In this document: positions 45,291-53,000 of the stretch, in pieces
Numbering within the stretch: position 1 is the first letter of the stretch
Layout: each line of letters starts with the position of its first letter
Source of the DNA: Bacteroidota bacterium
Lineage (GTDB): Bacteria; Bacteroidota; Bacteroidia; 2-12-FULL-35-15
Length of the DNA stretch: 64,000 bases
Direction: 5' to 3'
NCBI GenBank assembly: GCA_025963715.1
Contig: JAOQAG010000041.1
Location: 62,001 to 126,000, forward strand
Position numbers and translations under genes: made by a program
The notes under the pieces: model-generated
Database searches by the model: none
What the model was told of the DNA's origin: nothing
Seen by the model: only the letters and a program-made list of their open reading frames with translations

Positions 45291-45410
45291 TTTCTGCGTA
45301 CAGCATCCACACAGTTTCGTTCATTTCGCATGTTTTCGTTTTTCGCTGATTTTCTGCATACAGCATTTACACAGTTTCGTTCATTTCGAACACTTTCGTT
45401 TTTCGCTGAT
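45291..45410. repeat. 60-bp tandem repeat at the cysD end of cassette B
   Basis: Two exact-length 60-bp units (45291-45350 and 45351-45410), starting TTTCTGCGTACAGCATCCAC and TTTCTGCATACAGCATTTAC, with changes concentrated in the CGCATGTTTT/CGAACACTTT segment. Each unit contains the cassette B arm sequence. Because 60 is a multiple of three, a repeat-encoded reverse-strand ORF (45254-45469) stays open; it is not regarded as a gene. Confidence 0.85.
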
Positions 45411-46316
45411 TTAAAAATACCCTGCTTTTTTTCTGTCTTCCATCGCTGCTTCCGAGCGTTTATCATCAATCCTGCTGCCGCGTTCCGTTACACGCGTTGA
45501 AGCCACTTCATCCACAATTTCTTCCAGCGTAGTTGCTTTTGAAAGTACGGCTCCTGTACAGCTGATGTCACCAATGGTACGGAAACGCACCTGCATCTTT
45601 TCTACTTTTTCCGTTGGTTTTAACGGGATCACATTGGAGTGCGCGTAAATAACGCCATCCCTCATAAAACATTCGCGCTCATGCGTAAAATAAATACTTG
45701 GGATCTCAATTTTTTCCTGCAGGATGTATTGCCATACGTCCATTTCCGTCCAGTTGCTGATCGGAAATACACGGAAATGTTCGCCCAAATGTTTTTTACC
45801 ATTGAATAAATTCCAAAGTTCGGGGCGTTGATTTTTCGGGTCCCATTGTCCGAATTCATCCCGGTGCGAAAAGAAACGCTCTTTTGCACGCGCTTTTTCC
45901 TCATCCCTGCGGGCACCGCCAATACAGGCATCAAATTTATAATTCTCGATCGTGTCCAGTAATGTTACTGTTTGTAGGGCATTCCGGCTGGCATTAAATC
46001 CTTTTTCTTCCGTTACCCTTCCCGTATCAATACTGTCCTGTACGGAGCTGACAATTAAATGAGCGCCGTATTTTGCCGCCAGATCATCGCGGAAAGTAAG
46101 CGTTTCCTCAAAATTATGGCCGGTATCGATGTGTACCAATGGGAATGGGATTTTGGCCGGTGCAAATGCTTTACGCGCCAGGTGGAAACAAACTATGCTG
46201 TCTTTTCCGCCCGAAAAAAGCAATGCCGGTTTTTCGAACTGTGCCGCTACTTCGCGCAGGATGTAGATGCTCTCGCTTTCCAGCTCTTTTAAATGGGTAA
46301 GGTTATGATTTTTCAT
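45411..46316 (-). CDS. cysD: CysD, sulfate adenylyltransferase catalytic subunit
   Basis: 301 residues. PP-loop ATP pyrophosphatase-type enzyme that transfers sulfate to ATP; P-loop SGGKDS (35-40), GGARRDEEKARAKERFFSHR and the C-terminal ERGSRIDDKRSEAAMEDRKK GYF-type tail are hallmarks. Heterodimer with CysN. 24 bp downstream of cysC on the same strand. Its stop codon abuts the repeat of cassette B. Confidence 0.97.
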   Translation of the reverse strand: MKNHNLTHLKELESESIYILREVAAQFEKPALLFSGGKDSIVCFHLARKAFAPAKIPFPLVHIDTGHNFEETLTFRDDLAAKYGAHLIVSSVQDSIDTGRVTEEKGFNASRNALQTVTLLDTIENYKFDACIGGARRDEEKARAKERFFSHRDEFGQWDPKNQRPELWNLFNGKKHLGEHFRVFPISNWTEMDVWQYILQEKIEIPSIYFTHERECFMRDGVIYAHSNVIPLKPTEKVEKMQVRFRTIGDISCTGAVLSKATTLEEIVDEVASTRVTERGSRIDDKRSEAAMEDRKKAGYF

Positions 46317-46340
46317 ACTTTAATTTGTAATGTCGATTTT

Positions 46341-46928
46341 TTATGCGCGCTGCACTTTTATATTTTCTAAAATTATTCCCACACAATCATCCACCGTCCA
46401 CTCGTTTGCTTTTAGTTCTATATCCGGATTTGCAGGCGTTTCAAACGGTGCGTTGATGCCTGTAAAATCTTTGATTTCTCCTTTTCGTGCTTTTGCGTAC
46501 AAGCCTTTTACATCGCGTTGTTCGCAAATAGCGATGGGAGTGTTTACAAAAATCTCTACAAAATCAGCGGCACCAATAATGTTTTTTGCCGTGTTCCGGA
46601 TCTCTTCCGTAGGGCTAACAAAGCAGCAAATAGTGATGATGCCGGTATTTACAAACAATTTTGTGACTTCCGCAATGCGGCGGATATTTTCAATCCGGTC
46701 GCTTTCGCTGAAACCCAAATTATTGTTGATCCCAGCACGGATATTATCCCCGTCCAGCACTTGTGTGAGCAATCCTTTTTTATGCAATTCCTTTTCCAGC
46801 GCAATGGCAATCGTTGTTTTGCCGGAACCGCTCAGACCGGTAAACCAGATGGCAATACCTTTTTGCTCCAGCAATTTTTCTTTGTCGGTACGTTGTAAGA
46901 TCTGATCTGTCGGAAAAATATTATCCAT
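46341..46928 (-). CDS. cysC: CysC, adenylylsulfate kinase
   Basis: 195 residues. Phosphorylates APS to PAPS. P-loop GLSGSGKTT (31-39), LDGDNIRAGINNNLGFSESD, and FVNTPIAICEQRDVKGLYAK are typical. First gene of the leftward cys operon. With CysQ at 52109 (PAP/PAPS phosphatase) but without any visible PAPS reductase, the pathway may feed sulfotransferases rather than only cysteine synthesis (inference). Confidence 0.96.
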   Translation of the reverse strand: MDNIFPTDQILQRTDKEKLLEQKGIAIWFTGLSGSGKTTIAIALEKELHKKGLLTQVLDGDNIRAGINNNLGFSESDRIENIRRIAEVTKLFVNTGIITICCFVSPTEEIRNTAKNIIGAADFVEIFVNTPIAICEQRDVKGLYAKARKGEIKDFTGINAPFETPANPDIELKANEWTVDDCVGIILENIKVQRA

Positions 46929-47035
46929 TTTTTATTCGTTTTTTCATCCGGTAAACGGACGGGAAATATTCATTTTTCAATCATTAAAAGTACTAAAACT
47001 ATTCTGCATTTTCAGCATCTGTTGATACAAAGCAA

Positions 47036-47068
47036 AAAAGGGTTTTTCCTACCCGGAAAGACCCTTTT
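47036..47068. other. Strong hairpin between divergent cysC and deoC
   Basis: AAAAGGGTTTTTCC (47036-47049) pairs with GGAAAGACCCTTTT (47055-47068) around a 5-nt loop. A terminator-like hairpin between two divergently transcribed genes is unusual; it may be a leader attenuator of the cys operon or the end of a small RNA. Nothing else is seen in this 342-bp spacer except the -7 box at 47238. Confidence 0.5.
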
Positions 47069-47237
47069 ATAAATAAGTTCAGATTAAATATACAGTCTTC
47101 CGATAATTTAAATGCAACACATCATGCAGCACATCATTGTGCAGCAGCTGTTCATTGTTTTATGGAAGTTATTTGTGTTCATTTTATGTTGCAAATGTAA
47201 TCCTATTTTTTTTAAAATGAAAGAAGAAATTTTTGAA

Positions 47238-47245
47238 TACCTTTG
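47238..47245 (+). promoter_or_regulatory. -7 box upstream of deoC
   Basis: TACCTTTG is an exact TAnnTTTG match 25 bp before ATG 47271. No TTG at the expected distance. It supports the downstream start, since the longer frame from 47112 would be translated through this box. Confidence 0.45.
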
Positions 47246-47270
47246 TTATCCATTTATTTTACAGCAGATA

Positions 47271-48182
47271 ATGACTACAAAAATAACAATACCTGATTTT
47301 AGGAACACACCTACTGTAGACCAGGTAGGGATTGAAGAACGAGTGGCAAGGTTCAGCACCCGGAGCATCAAAAAAGGATCGAAAATGGAGGGGCTTAAAA
47401 TGGCTTTGAACATGATCGACCTGACCACGCTGGAAGGAAAAGATACACCGGGAAAAGTAAAACAAATGTGTTACAAAGCCATGCATTTGCATGACGTTAT
47501 TCCCGGGTTGCCAACCGTGGCAGCAGTTTGTGTATATCCATCGATGGTAAAAACGGCAAAAGAAGCGCTGAAGGGCAGTAATGTAAAAATTGCCTCTGTT
47601 TCCACGGCTTTTCCAAGCGGGCAATCCACCCACGAAATAAAAATTGCGGATACAAAATTTGCGATCGATAATGGTGCTGATGAAATTGACATGGTGATTT
47701 CACGCGGTGAATTTTTAAGCGGGAATTACAATTTTGTATTTGATGAAATTGCTTCCATAAAAGAAGCATGCGGAAAAATACGGTTAAAGGTGATCTTCGA
47801 AACGGGCGAGCTTTCCACGCTGGACAATGTGCGCAAAGTGAGTGATATAGCGATGTATGCAGGTGCCGATTTTATAAAAACATCCACGGGAAAAATTTCC
47901 CCGGCTGCAACTATGCCGGTTACATTGGTAATGCTGGAAGCGATCCGCGATTATTATTACGCTACCGGAAGAATGGTGGGAATGAAGCCTGCAGGCGGGA
48001 TCTCCACTTCGAAGCTGGCATTACAATACCTGATCATGCTCAATGAAACGCTGGGTGCGGATTGGCTGAGCAACGAATGGTTCCGCTTTGGCGCGAGCAG
48101 CCTGGCGAATGATATTTTATTACAGATCGCGAAAGAAACGTATGGCGTTTATCAGAGCGGGGATTATTTTTCGAAAGACTAA
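47271..48182 (+). CDS. deoC: Deoxyribose-phosphate aldolase
   Basis: 303 residues from ATG 47271; upstream in-frame ATGs (47112, 47217) precede the -7 box and add an unrelated tail. Cleaves 2-deoxyribose-5-phosphate into glyceraldehyde-3-phosphate and acetaldehyde. TIM-barrel catalytic residues visible: D50 (MIDLTTL), Schiff-base K203 (FIKTSTGK) and K239 (GMKPAGGIST). The aldehyde dehydrogenase two genes on could oxidise the acetaldehyde, giving a deoxynucleoside catabolic module. Confidence 0.95.
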   Translation: MTTKITIPDFRNTPTVDQVGIEERVARFSTRSIKKGSKMEGLKMALNMIDLTTLEGKDTPGKVKQMCYKAMHLHDVIPGLPTVAAVCVYPSMVKTAKEALKGSNVKIASVSTAFPSGQSTHEIKIADTKFAIDNGADEIDMVISRGEFLSGNYNFVFDEIASIKEACGKIRLKVIFETGELSTLDNVRKVSDIAMYAGADFIKTSTGKISPAATMPVTLVMLEAIRDYYYATGRMVGMKPAGGISTSKLALQYLIMLNETLGADWLSNEWFRFGASSLANDILLQIAKETYGVYQSGDYFSKD

Positions 48183-48257
48183 ATTTTTTTAAGAACAGGG
48201 GTAAAATAAGCGTTTAGCACGATAAGCAAAAAAGAGAACTAAAATTAAGGAAAGATA

Positions 48258-48932
48258 ATGGCAGTAGGCACAACACATTTATTACCCAATAAATTTTATC
48301 ACATTTATAATCACGCAAACAGCGATCAGAATATTTTTTCAGAAGAAAGCAATTATATTTATTTTTTAAAAAAGTACAAAGAATATATTTCTCCAATTGC
48401 TGATACGTATGCATATTGCCTGATGCCGAATCATTTTCATTTTTTAATCCGGATCAAATCTGAAGAAACGATCTTTGAATTTTTAAAACAAAATAATAAG
48501 TTGCCGGAACCTAAAATGACGCTGGAAGAATTTGAATTGTTGTTTAAAGACAATGATGCGATCAATCTTTTCAGCTTGCATATCAGTAAACAGTTCTCGA
48601 ATTTTTTTAACGGGTATACGCAGGCGTTGAATAAGCAGGAATCAAAAAAAGGAAGTTTGTTTCTTCATTCATTTAAAAGGAAAGAAATTGAGTCAACAGA
48701 TTATTTAAAATCACTGATTCTATACATTCATTTAAATCCTGTTCGTCATGGTTTTGTAGAAAAAATTACTGGCTGGAAATATTTATCCTATCATTCTTTT
48801 GTTTCTGAACAGGAAACCATGTTGAAACGAAAAGAAGTGATTGGATTATTTGAGAATGTGGAAAATTTTAAATTTTCACATGAACAAATCAATCAACATG
48901 TAATGAATGAAATAGAATCACAATTTAACTAA
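48258..48932 (+). CDS. REP-associated tyrosine transposase (Y1/HUH superfamily)
   Basis: 224 residues. HUH-type nuclease of the TnpA-REP class: N-terminal NKFYHIYNHANSDQNIF, metal-binding CLMPNHFHFLI (H59, H61), and the C-terminal helix LILYIHLNPVRHGFV that carries the family's catalytic tyrosine region. Full length with no frame break. Such domesticated transposases nick single-stranded REP hairpins rather than carrying a full IS. Hairpins of the expected kind lie directly downstream, and the last codons of this gene are part of the first repeat unit. Confidence 0.92.
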   Translation: MAVGTTHLLPNKFYHIYNHANSDQNIFSEESNYIYFLKKYKEYISPIADTYAYCLMPNHFHFLIRIKSEETIFEFLKQNNKLPEPKMTLEEFELLFKDNDAINLFSLHISKQFSNFFNGYTQALNKQESKKGSLFLHSFKRKEIESTDYLKSLILYIHLNPVRHGFVEKITGWKYLSYHSFVSEQETMLKRKEVIGLFENVENFKFSHEQINQHVMNEIESQFN

Positions 48933-49101
48933 ATGTTATTTTAAAAATACCCCTTCAAGGGTTTCAAACCCTTGAAGGGGTGCTAAGTGTTAAGTACTTA
49001 ATTATTATAGAATCTCAATTGAACTGAATGTTATTTAGAAAGCCCCTTCAAGGGTTTTTAATCCCTTGATGGGGTAGATAAGCGTTTAGTACTTCAACTT
49101 A
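48913..49101. repeat. Two tandem 95-bp REP-like units after the RAYT gene
   Basis: Unit 1 (48913-49007) starts in the last codons of the RAYT gene; unit 2 starts at 49008. Each has a hairpin: 48950-48980 (CCCCTTCAAGGGTTT, 1-nt loop, perfect inverse) and 49043-49074 (CCCCTTCAAGGGTTT, slightly imperfect), then a GTTAAGTACTT/GTTTAGTACTT tail. Unit 2 still encodes I-E-S-Q-L-N-stop, mirroring the gene end I-E-S-Q-F-N-stop, so the gene tail was duplicated with the REP. Confidence 0.85.
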
Positions 49102-49120
49102 AAAAGGACAATATTACAAG

Positions 49121-50584
49121 ATGAGCAAAAAAGAACCGAAATTAAAATTTAACGCTGCATGGGAATTAGCACCAGCACCGGAAGATACAAAGCATATCTC
49201 CATCAAAAAACAATATGACCTGTTTATTAATGGTGAGTTTGTAAAACCCAACAGCAAAAAATATTTTGCAACCTATAATCCTGCTACCGAAGAAAAGATT
49301 GCGGAAGTGGCAGATGCGGATGAAAGAGATGTTGACAAAGCGGTAAAAGCAGCACGTGTTGCATTTAACAGCTGGAGCAAATTATCGGGTGCCGAACGCG
49401 GAAAATACATTTACCGCATTGCGCGCCTGATGCAGGAACGTGCACGCGAATTTGCCGTGATCGAAACAATGGATGGCGGTAAGCCTATCCGCGAAAGCCG
49501 TGACATTGATGTACCACTGGCTGCCAATCACTTTTTTTATTATGCCGGTTGGGCCGATAAATTAGAATATGCTTTTCCAAACCGTAATCCAAAACCTTTG
49601 GGTGTAGCCGGACAGATCATTCCATGGAATTTTCCATTGCTGATGGCTGCCTGGAAAATTGCGCCTGCATTGGCTGCCGGAAATACTGTAGTATTAAAAC
49701 CTGCTGAAACAACGCCATTAACAGCATTAAAATTAGCAGAATTAATTCGCGATAGCGGATTGCCGAAAGGCGTGGTAAACATTATTACCGGTGCAGGCAA
49801 AACCGGTGCTGCCATTGTCAATCATCCTGATATCAATAAAATTGCATTTACCGGTTCTACCGATGTTGGAAAGCTGATCCAGAAATCCATCGCGGGAAGC
49901 AACAAAAAATTAACGCTGGAGTTGGGCGGAAAAGCAGCGAATATTATTTTTGAAGATGCGCCGTTAGATCAGGCGGTGGAAGGAATTATTAACGGGATCT
50001 TTTTTAACCAGGGACATGTTTGTTGTGCAGGTTCGCGTTTGTTCATCCAGGAAAGTGTTGCTGATGTAGTGATCCGCAAATTGAAAGACCGTATGGAAAC
50101 ATTACGCGTGGGTGATCCGATGGATAAAAATACAGATGTGGGCGCGATCAATTCGAAAGAGCAATTGATGAAAATTTCGGAATATATTAAGATCGGAAAA
50201 AATGAAGGTGCCGAGATGTATCAATCATCGTGCAGCATTCCGAAGAAAGGATATTTTTGCAAGCCAACACTTTTTCTGAATACATCACAGTCGCACCGCA
50301 TTGTACAGGAAGAAATTTTTGGGCCGGTGCTTGCCATCCAAACATTCCGCACCATCGAGGAAGTGATCGAAAAAGCCAACAACATTCCCTACGGTTTATC
50401 CGCAGGAGTGTGGACGGATAAAGGATCGAAAATATTTAACCTCACAACTAAATTGCGTGCAGGAGTAGTGTGGGCGAATACGTATAACAAGTTTGATCCT
50501 ACGTCACCATTTGGAGGATACAAGGAAAGCGGATTTGGAAGAGAAGGCGGATTGCATGGGTTGGCGGCTTATTTGGAGCTGTAG
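49121..50584 (+). CDS. NAD(P)-dependent aldehyde dehydrogenase
   Basis: 487 residues, full-length ALDH. Catalytic set complete: N170 (IIPWNFPLLM), E268 (LTLELGGKAAN), C301 (GHVCCAGSR), plus the Rossmann FTGSTDVGK motif. Oxidises an aldehyde to the acid in the cytoplasm; next to deoC the likely substrate is acetaldehyde. Its stop codon (50582-50584) is directly followed by cassette C. Confidence 0.94.
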   Translation: MSKKEPKLKFNAAWELAPAPEDTKHISIKKQYDLFINGEFVKPNSKKYFATYNPATEEKIAEVADADERDVDKAVKAARVAFNSWSKLSGAERGKYIYRIARLMQERAREFAVIETMDGGKPIRESRDIDVPLAANHFFYYAGWADKLEYAFPNRNPKPLGVAGQIIPWNFPLLMAAWKIAPALAAGNTVVLKPAETTPLTALKLAELIRDSGLPKGVVNIITGAGKTGAAIVNHPDINKIAFTGSTDVGKLIQKSIAGSNKKLTLELGGKAANIIFEDAPLDQAVEGIINGIFFNQGHVCCAGSRLFIQESVADVVIRKLKDRMETLRVGDPMDKNTDVGAINSKEQLMKISEYIKIGKNEGAEMYQSSCSIPKKGYFCKPTLFLNTSQSHRIVQEEIFGPVLAIQTFRTIEEVIEKANNIPYGLSAGVWTDKGSKIFNLTTKLRAGVVWANTYNKFDPTSPFGGYKESGFGREGGLHGLAAYLEL

Positions 50585-51148
50585 TTTAACCGCAAAGGGC
50601 GCTAAGAAGACGCAAAGATCGCAGAGGAAATAAAAAGAAGGAAAGAAGAGTATGAAAGAGAATGAAATTGCAAAAAAAGTGATAGGTTGCGCGATCAATG
50701 TGCATAAAACTTTGGGGCCGGGTTTATTAGAATCGTCGTATGAAGAATGCCTTGTATATGAAATTAAAAAAGCGGGAATGCAGGTGGAACGACAAAAACC
50801 GTTACCGCTGATCTACCAGGAAATAAAAATGGAGATAGGTTATCGGATCGATTTGTTAGTGGAAAACAAAGTAATAATTGAAATAAAAGCTGTGGAAGGA
50901 TTGAATGATATTCACCTGGCTCAGATTTTAACATATTTAAAATTATCAGATTGTAAATTAGGATTACTAATGAATTTCAATGTTACAAAAGTAGTCGATG
51001 GTATAAAAAGGGTAGTAAATAATTTATAAAATCTCCGCGAAGCGGCTTAGCGTTCTTAGTATTTAAAAAAGCATAACATTCGTAATAAAATTTATAATAA
51101 TTTAACCTCCGCGACCTTTGCGCCTTCTTAGCGCCCTTTGCGGTTAAA
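50585..51148 (+). mobile_element. Repeat-bracketed cassette C (GxxExxY gene) between two ALDH genes
   Basis: Arms 50585-50627 (TTTAACCGCAAAGGGCGCTA...) and 51106-51148 are inverse complements at 40 of 43 positions. The left arm begins at the base after the ALDH stop codon; the right arm ends nine bases before the next ATG (51158). A decayed inner copy of the arm (CTCCGCGAAGCGGCTTAGCG) lies at 51033-51052. The only cargo is a GxxExxY gene. Same plan as cassettes A and B but with unrelated arms. Confidence 0.8.
50652..51029 (+). CDS. GxxExxY protein (PD-(D/E)XK-like)
   Basis: 125 residues. Motif G24-L-L-E27-S-S-Y30 in HKTLGPGLLESSYEECLVYE and nuclease-like core D67...E77-I-K79 (YRIDLLVENKVIIEIKA). 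Complete family features, function unknown. Lies in cassette C between a complete and a truncated aldehyde dehydrogenase gene. It differs considerably from the GxxExxY protein at 44835, so the two cassettes arrived independently. GGAAAGAAGAG upstream provides a ribosome-binding site. Confidence 0.93.
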   Translation: MKENEIAKKVIGCAINVHKTLGPGLLESSYEECLVYEIKKAGMQVERQKPLPLIYQEIKMEIGYRIDLLVENKVIIEIKAVEGLNDIHLAQILTYLKLSDCKLGLLMNFNVTKVVDGIKRVVNNL

Positions 51149-51157
51149 AAACACAAC

Positions 51158-52042
51158 ATGTCAAGATTGGAAATATTGAAAACATACAAGATCTACATCG
51201 GCGGACAATTCCCACGAACCGAATCCGGAAGATATTATCCATTGAAAAATAAAAAAGGAGAAATAACAGCCAACATCTGCTTATCCTCCCGCAAGGATTT
51301 TAGAAATGCAGAAGTAGCTGCGCGCGGTGCTTTTGGCGGATGGAGCGGAAAAACGGCGTTCAACCGCGGACAAATTTTGTACCGCATTGCCGAAATGCTG
51401 GAAGGTCGTAAAGAACAATTTATTGCCGAGCTGATACTGCAAGGCGCTACCACGGCTGCGGCAAAACAGGAAGTGGAATTGTCCATCGACCGCATGGTAT
51501 ATTATTCCGGCTGGTGCGATAAATTCATGCAGGTATACAGCTCTGTGAATCCTGTAGCGTCTTCGCATTTTAACTTTTCGGTTCCCGAGCCAACCGGCGT
51601 TGTTGCCATCATTGCAGATGAAAATTCTTCCCTGCTTGGTTTGGTAACAGCCATTGCGCCGGTAATTGCCGGTGGAAATACCTGCATAGTGCTGGCATCG
51701 GAAAGCAAACCTTTGTGTGCGGTTACGTTCGCGGAAGTATTAAATACATCGGATCTTCCGGGCGGCGTGGTAAATATTCTTACCGGCGCTTCCGCAGAAT
51801 TGCATCCGCATTTTTCGTCCCACATGGATGTAAATGCAATGATCTATTACCGCAACAATAAAGCGGAAATAAAAACGATCAAAGAAAACGCATCTCTGAA
51901 TGTAAAACGCATTTTTGTATACGATCAGTTAAATCTGAATGCTGCATCGGCGCAAAGCCCGTATTTTATTTTGGATACACAGGAAACAAAAACCACCTGG
52001 CATCCGATCGAAAATATCGGTGCTGCAAAAGCGGGGTATTAG
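51158..52042 (+). CDS. Truncated aldehyde dehydrogenase-like protein (probable non-catalytic subunit)
   Basis: 294 residues against ~480 for a full ALDH. It keeps the N-terminal NAD-binding half (GGQFPRTESGRYYPLKNKKG; AVIAGGNTCIVLASESKP) but the catalytic Asn motif is degraded (IIADENSSLLG instead of PWNFP) and the sequence stops before the Glu and Cys regions. The frame is clean with a proper stop, so it is not an obvious pseudogene. Paired with the full ALDH at 49121, it may be a regulatory or structural partner. Separated from it by cassette C. Confidence 0.85.
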   Translation: MSRLEILKTYKIYIGGQFPRTESGRYYPLKNKKGEITANICLSSRKDFRNAEVAARGAFGGWSGKTAFNRGQILYRIAEMLEGRKEQFIAELILQGATTAAAKQEVELSIDRMVYYSGWCDKFMQVYSSVNPVASSHFNFSVPEPTGVVAIIADENSSLLGLVTAIAPVIAGGNTCIVLASESKPLCAVTFAEVLNTSDLPGGVVNILTGASAELHPHFSSHMDVNAMIYYRNNKAEIKTIKENASLNVKRIFVYDQLNLNAASAQSPYFILDTQETKTTWHPIENIGAAKAGY

Positions 52043-52108
52043 CATTTAATTTTTACCGGTATTTTTTAATTCCGGCATATAAATTTACCGGAAATTAAAA
52101 AAGACAAA

Positions 52109-52906
52109 ATGATAATGAACGATCTGTTGCTTAGCGCGATCAAAGCTTCTTTAGAAGCCGGTGATGCAATACTCAATGTATACGATTCCGGGGATTTCGG
52201 GATCGAGAAAAAAGAAGATGCATCGCCGCTGACACGTGCGGATAAAAATGCACACACGGTGATTTGTGATGTGTTAAAATCAACCGATTACCCGGTATTG
52301 AGCGAGGAAGGAAAAAGCATCGCCTACGCCGAGCGCAGCAAATGGGATTATTTCTGGATGGTGGATCCGCTCGACGGCACCAAAGAATTTGTAAAACGCA
52401 ATGGTGAATTTACCGTAAACATTGCGCTCATTCACCAACAAAGATCCATACTGGGCGTGATCTACGTTCCGGTTACCAAAACACTTTATTTCGCAGCGCA
52501 GGGCATTGGCTGTTTTAAATTCCAGATCAATGAATCCGTAGCCGATAACCTGGACGGGATCCTCCTGCAATCCGTAAAATTACCAATTGAAATCCCGCAT
52601 AAAAAATTTACCGTGGTTGCCAGCCGTTCGCACCTTTCGGAAGAAACCGAAATGTTTATCGACGGGTTAAAAACCAAACACAAAGACCTTGATTTTCTTT
52701 CCTCCGGGAGTTCCATTAAATTATGCCTGGTAGCAGAAGGAAGTGCCGATGTATATCCGCGTTTTGCGCCCACCATGGAATGGGATACCGCTGCAGGCCA
52801 GGCCATCTGCGAAATTGCCGGAAAACAGGTTATTGACTACACCACCAACAAACAACTGCTGTACAACAAAGAAAACCTTCTAAATAATTGGTTTATAGTG
52901 CAATAG
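52109..52906 (+). CDS. cysQ: CysQ, 3'(2'),5'-bisphosphate nucleotidase
   Basis: 265 residues (a second ATG is two codons in). Mg-dependent phosphatase of the inositol monophosphatase superfamily that hydrolyses PAP to AMP and controls PAPS level. Metal-binding motifs: SEEGK (about 70), DPLDGTKEF (about 92-100) and the C-terminal MEWDTAAGQAI. It complements CysC/CysD/CysN 6 kb away. 66 bp after the truncated ALDH gene, so probably on the same transcript. Confidence 0.95.
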   Translation: MIMNDLLLSAIKASLEAGDAILNVYDSGDFGIEKKEDASPLTRADKNAHTVICDVLKSTDYPVLSEEGKSIAYAERSKWDYFWMVDPLDGTKEFVKRNGEFTVNIALIHQQRSILGVIYVPVTKTLYFAAQGIGCFKFQINESVADNLDGILLQSVKLPIEIPHKKFTVVASRSHLSEETEMFIDGLKTKHKDLDFLSSGSSIKLCLVAEGSADVYPRFAPTMEWDTAAGQAICEIAGKQVIDYTTNKQLLYNKENLLNNWFIVQ

Positions 52907-52937
52907 TTGCTTAAACCTGCTTTTTTTGCTACCTTCA
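52907..52937 (+). promoter_or_regulatory. Candidate promoter of the T9SS gene at 53001
   Basis: TTG (52907-52909), 20-bp spacer, TACCTTCA (52930-52937), two mismatches from TAnnTTTG. Overlaps the end of cysQ and lies ~65 bp before the ATG. Confidence 0.4.
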
Positions 52938-53000
52938 CGATCCCTTAAAAAAGAGGGAATTAAAATATTTTTAAAATAAACCATTAATAAAAAATAAAAC

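Larger units (their letters stand above)
44578..45410 (-). mobile_element. Repeat-bracketed cassette B (GxxExxY gene) inside the cys operon
   Basis: Outer 35-bp arms 44578-44612 and 45315-45349 are inverse complements at 34 of 35 positions (TTTCGTTCATTTCGCATG... on the right). The right side is a 60-bp unit in tandem (45291-45350, 45351-45410) whose last base touches the cysD stop codon (45411-45413). The left side continues as a ~105-bp tandem array. The cargo is one GxxExxY gene. cysD and cysN normally adjoin, so the block is foreign to the operon. Confidence 0.72.
48198..49101 (+). mobile_element. RAYT element (cassette D) with REP-like repeats inside the deoC-ALDH operon
   Basis: The block holds a REP-associated tyrosine transposase gene followed by two REP-like hairpin units, and a partial repeat precedes the gene: GGGGTAAAATAAGCGTTTAG (48198-48217) matches GGGGTAGATAAGCGTTTAGT (49071-49090) in direct orientation. 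RAYT genes elsewhere are bracketed by REPs that they process, so this looks like a resident REP/RAYT unit. It interrupts deoC and its aldehyde dehydrogenase partner. Confidence 0.72.

Noticed and set aside
45254-45469. 71-codon reverse ORF with a repeated 20-residue unit (SAKNE..RNERNCV)
   Set aside because: It is generated by the 60-bp tandem repeat, whose length is a multiple of three, and overlaps the end of cysD in another frame. No start context or homology.
47112-47270. Long N-terminal extension of deoC
   Set aside because: The extension precedes a good -7 box at 47238 and has no DeoC-like sequence.
48950-49074. Possible CRISPR-like pair of palindromic repeats
   Set aside because: Only two units, with homologous rather than unique sequence between hairpins, tied to the RAYT gene; REP-like, not CRISPR.
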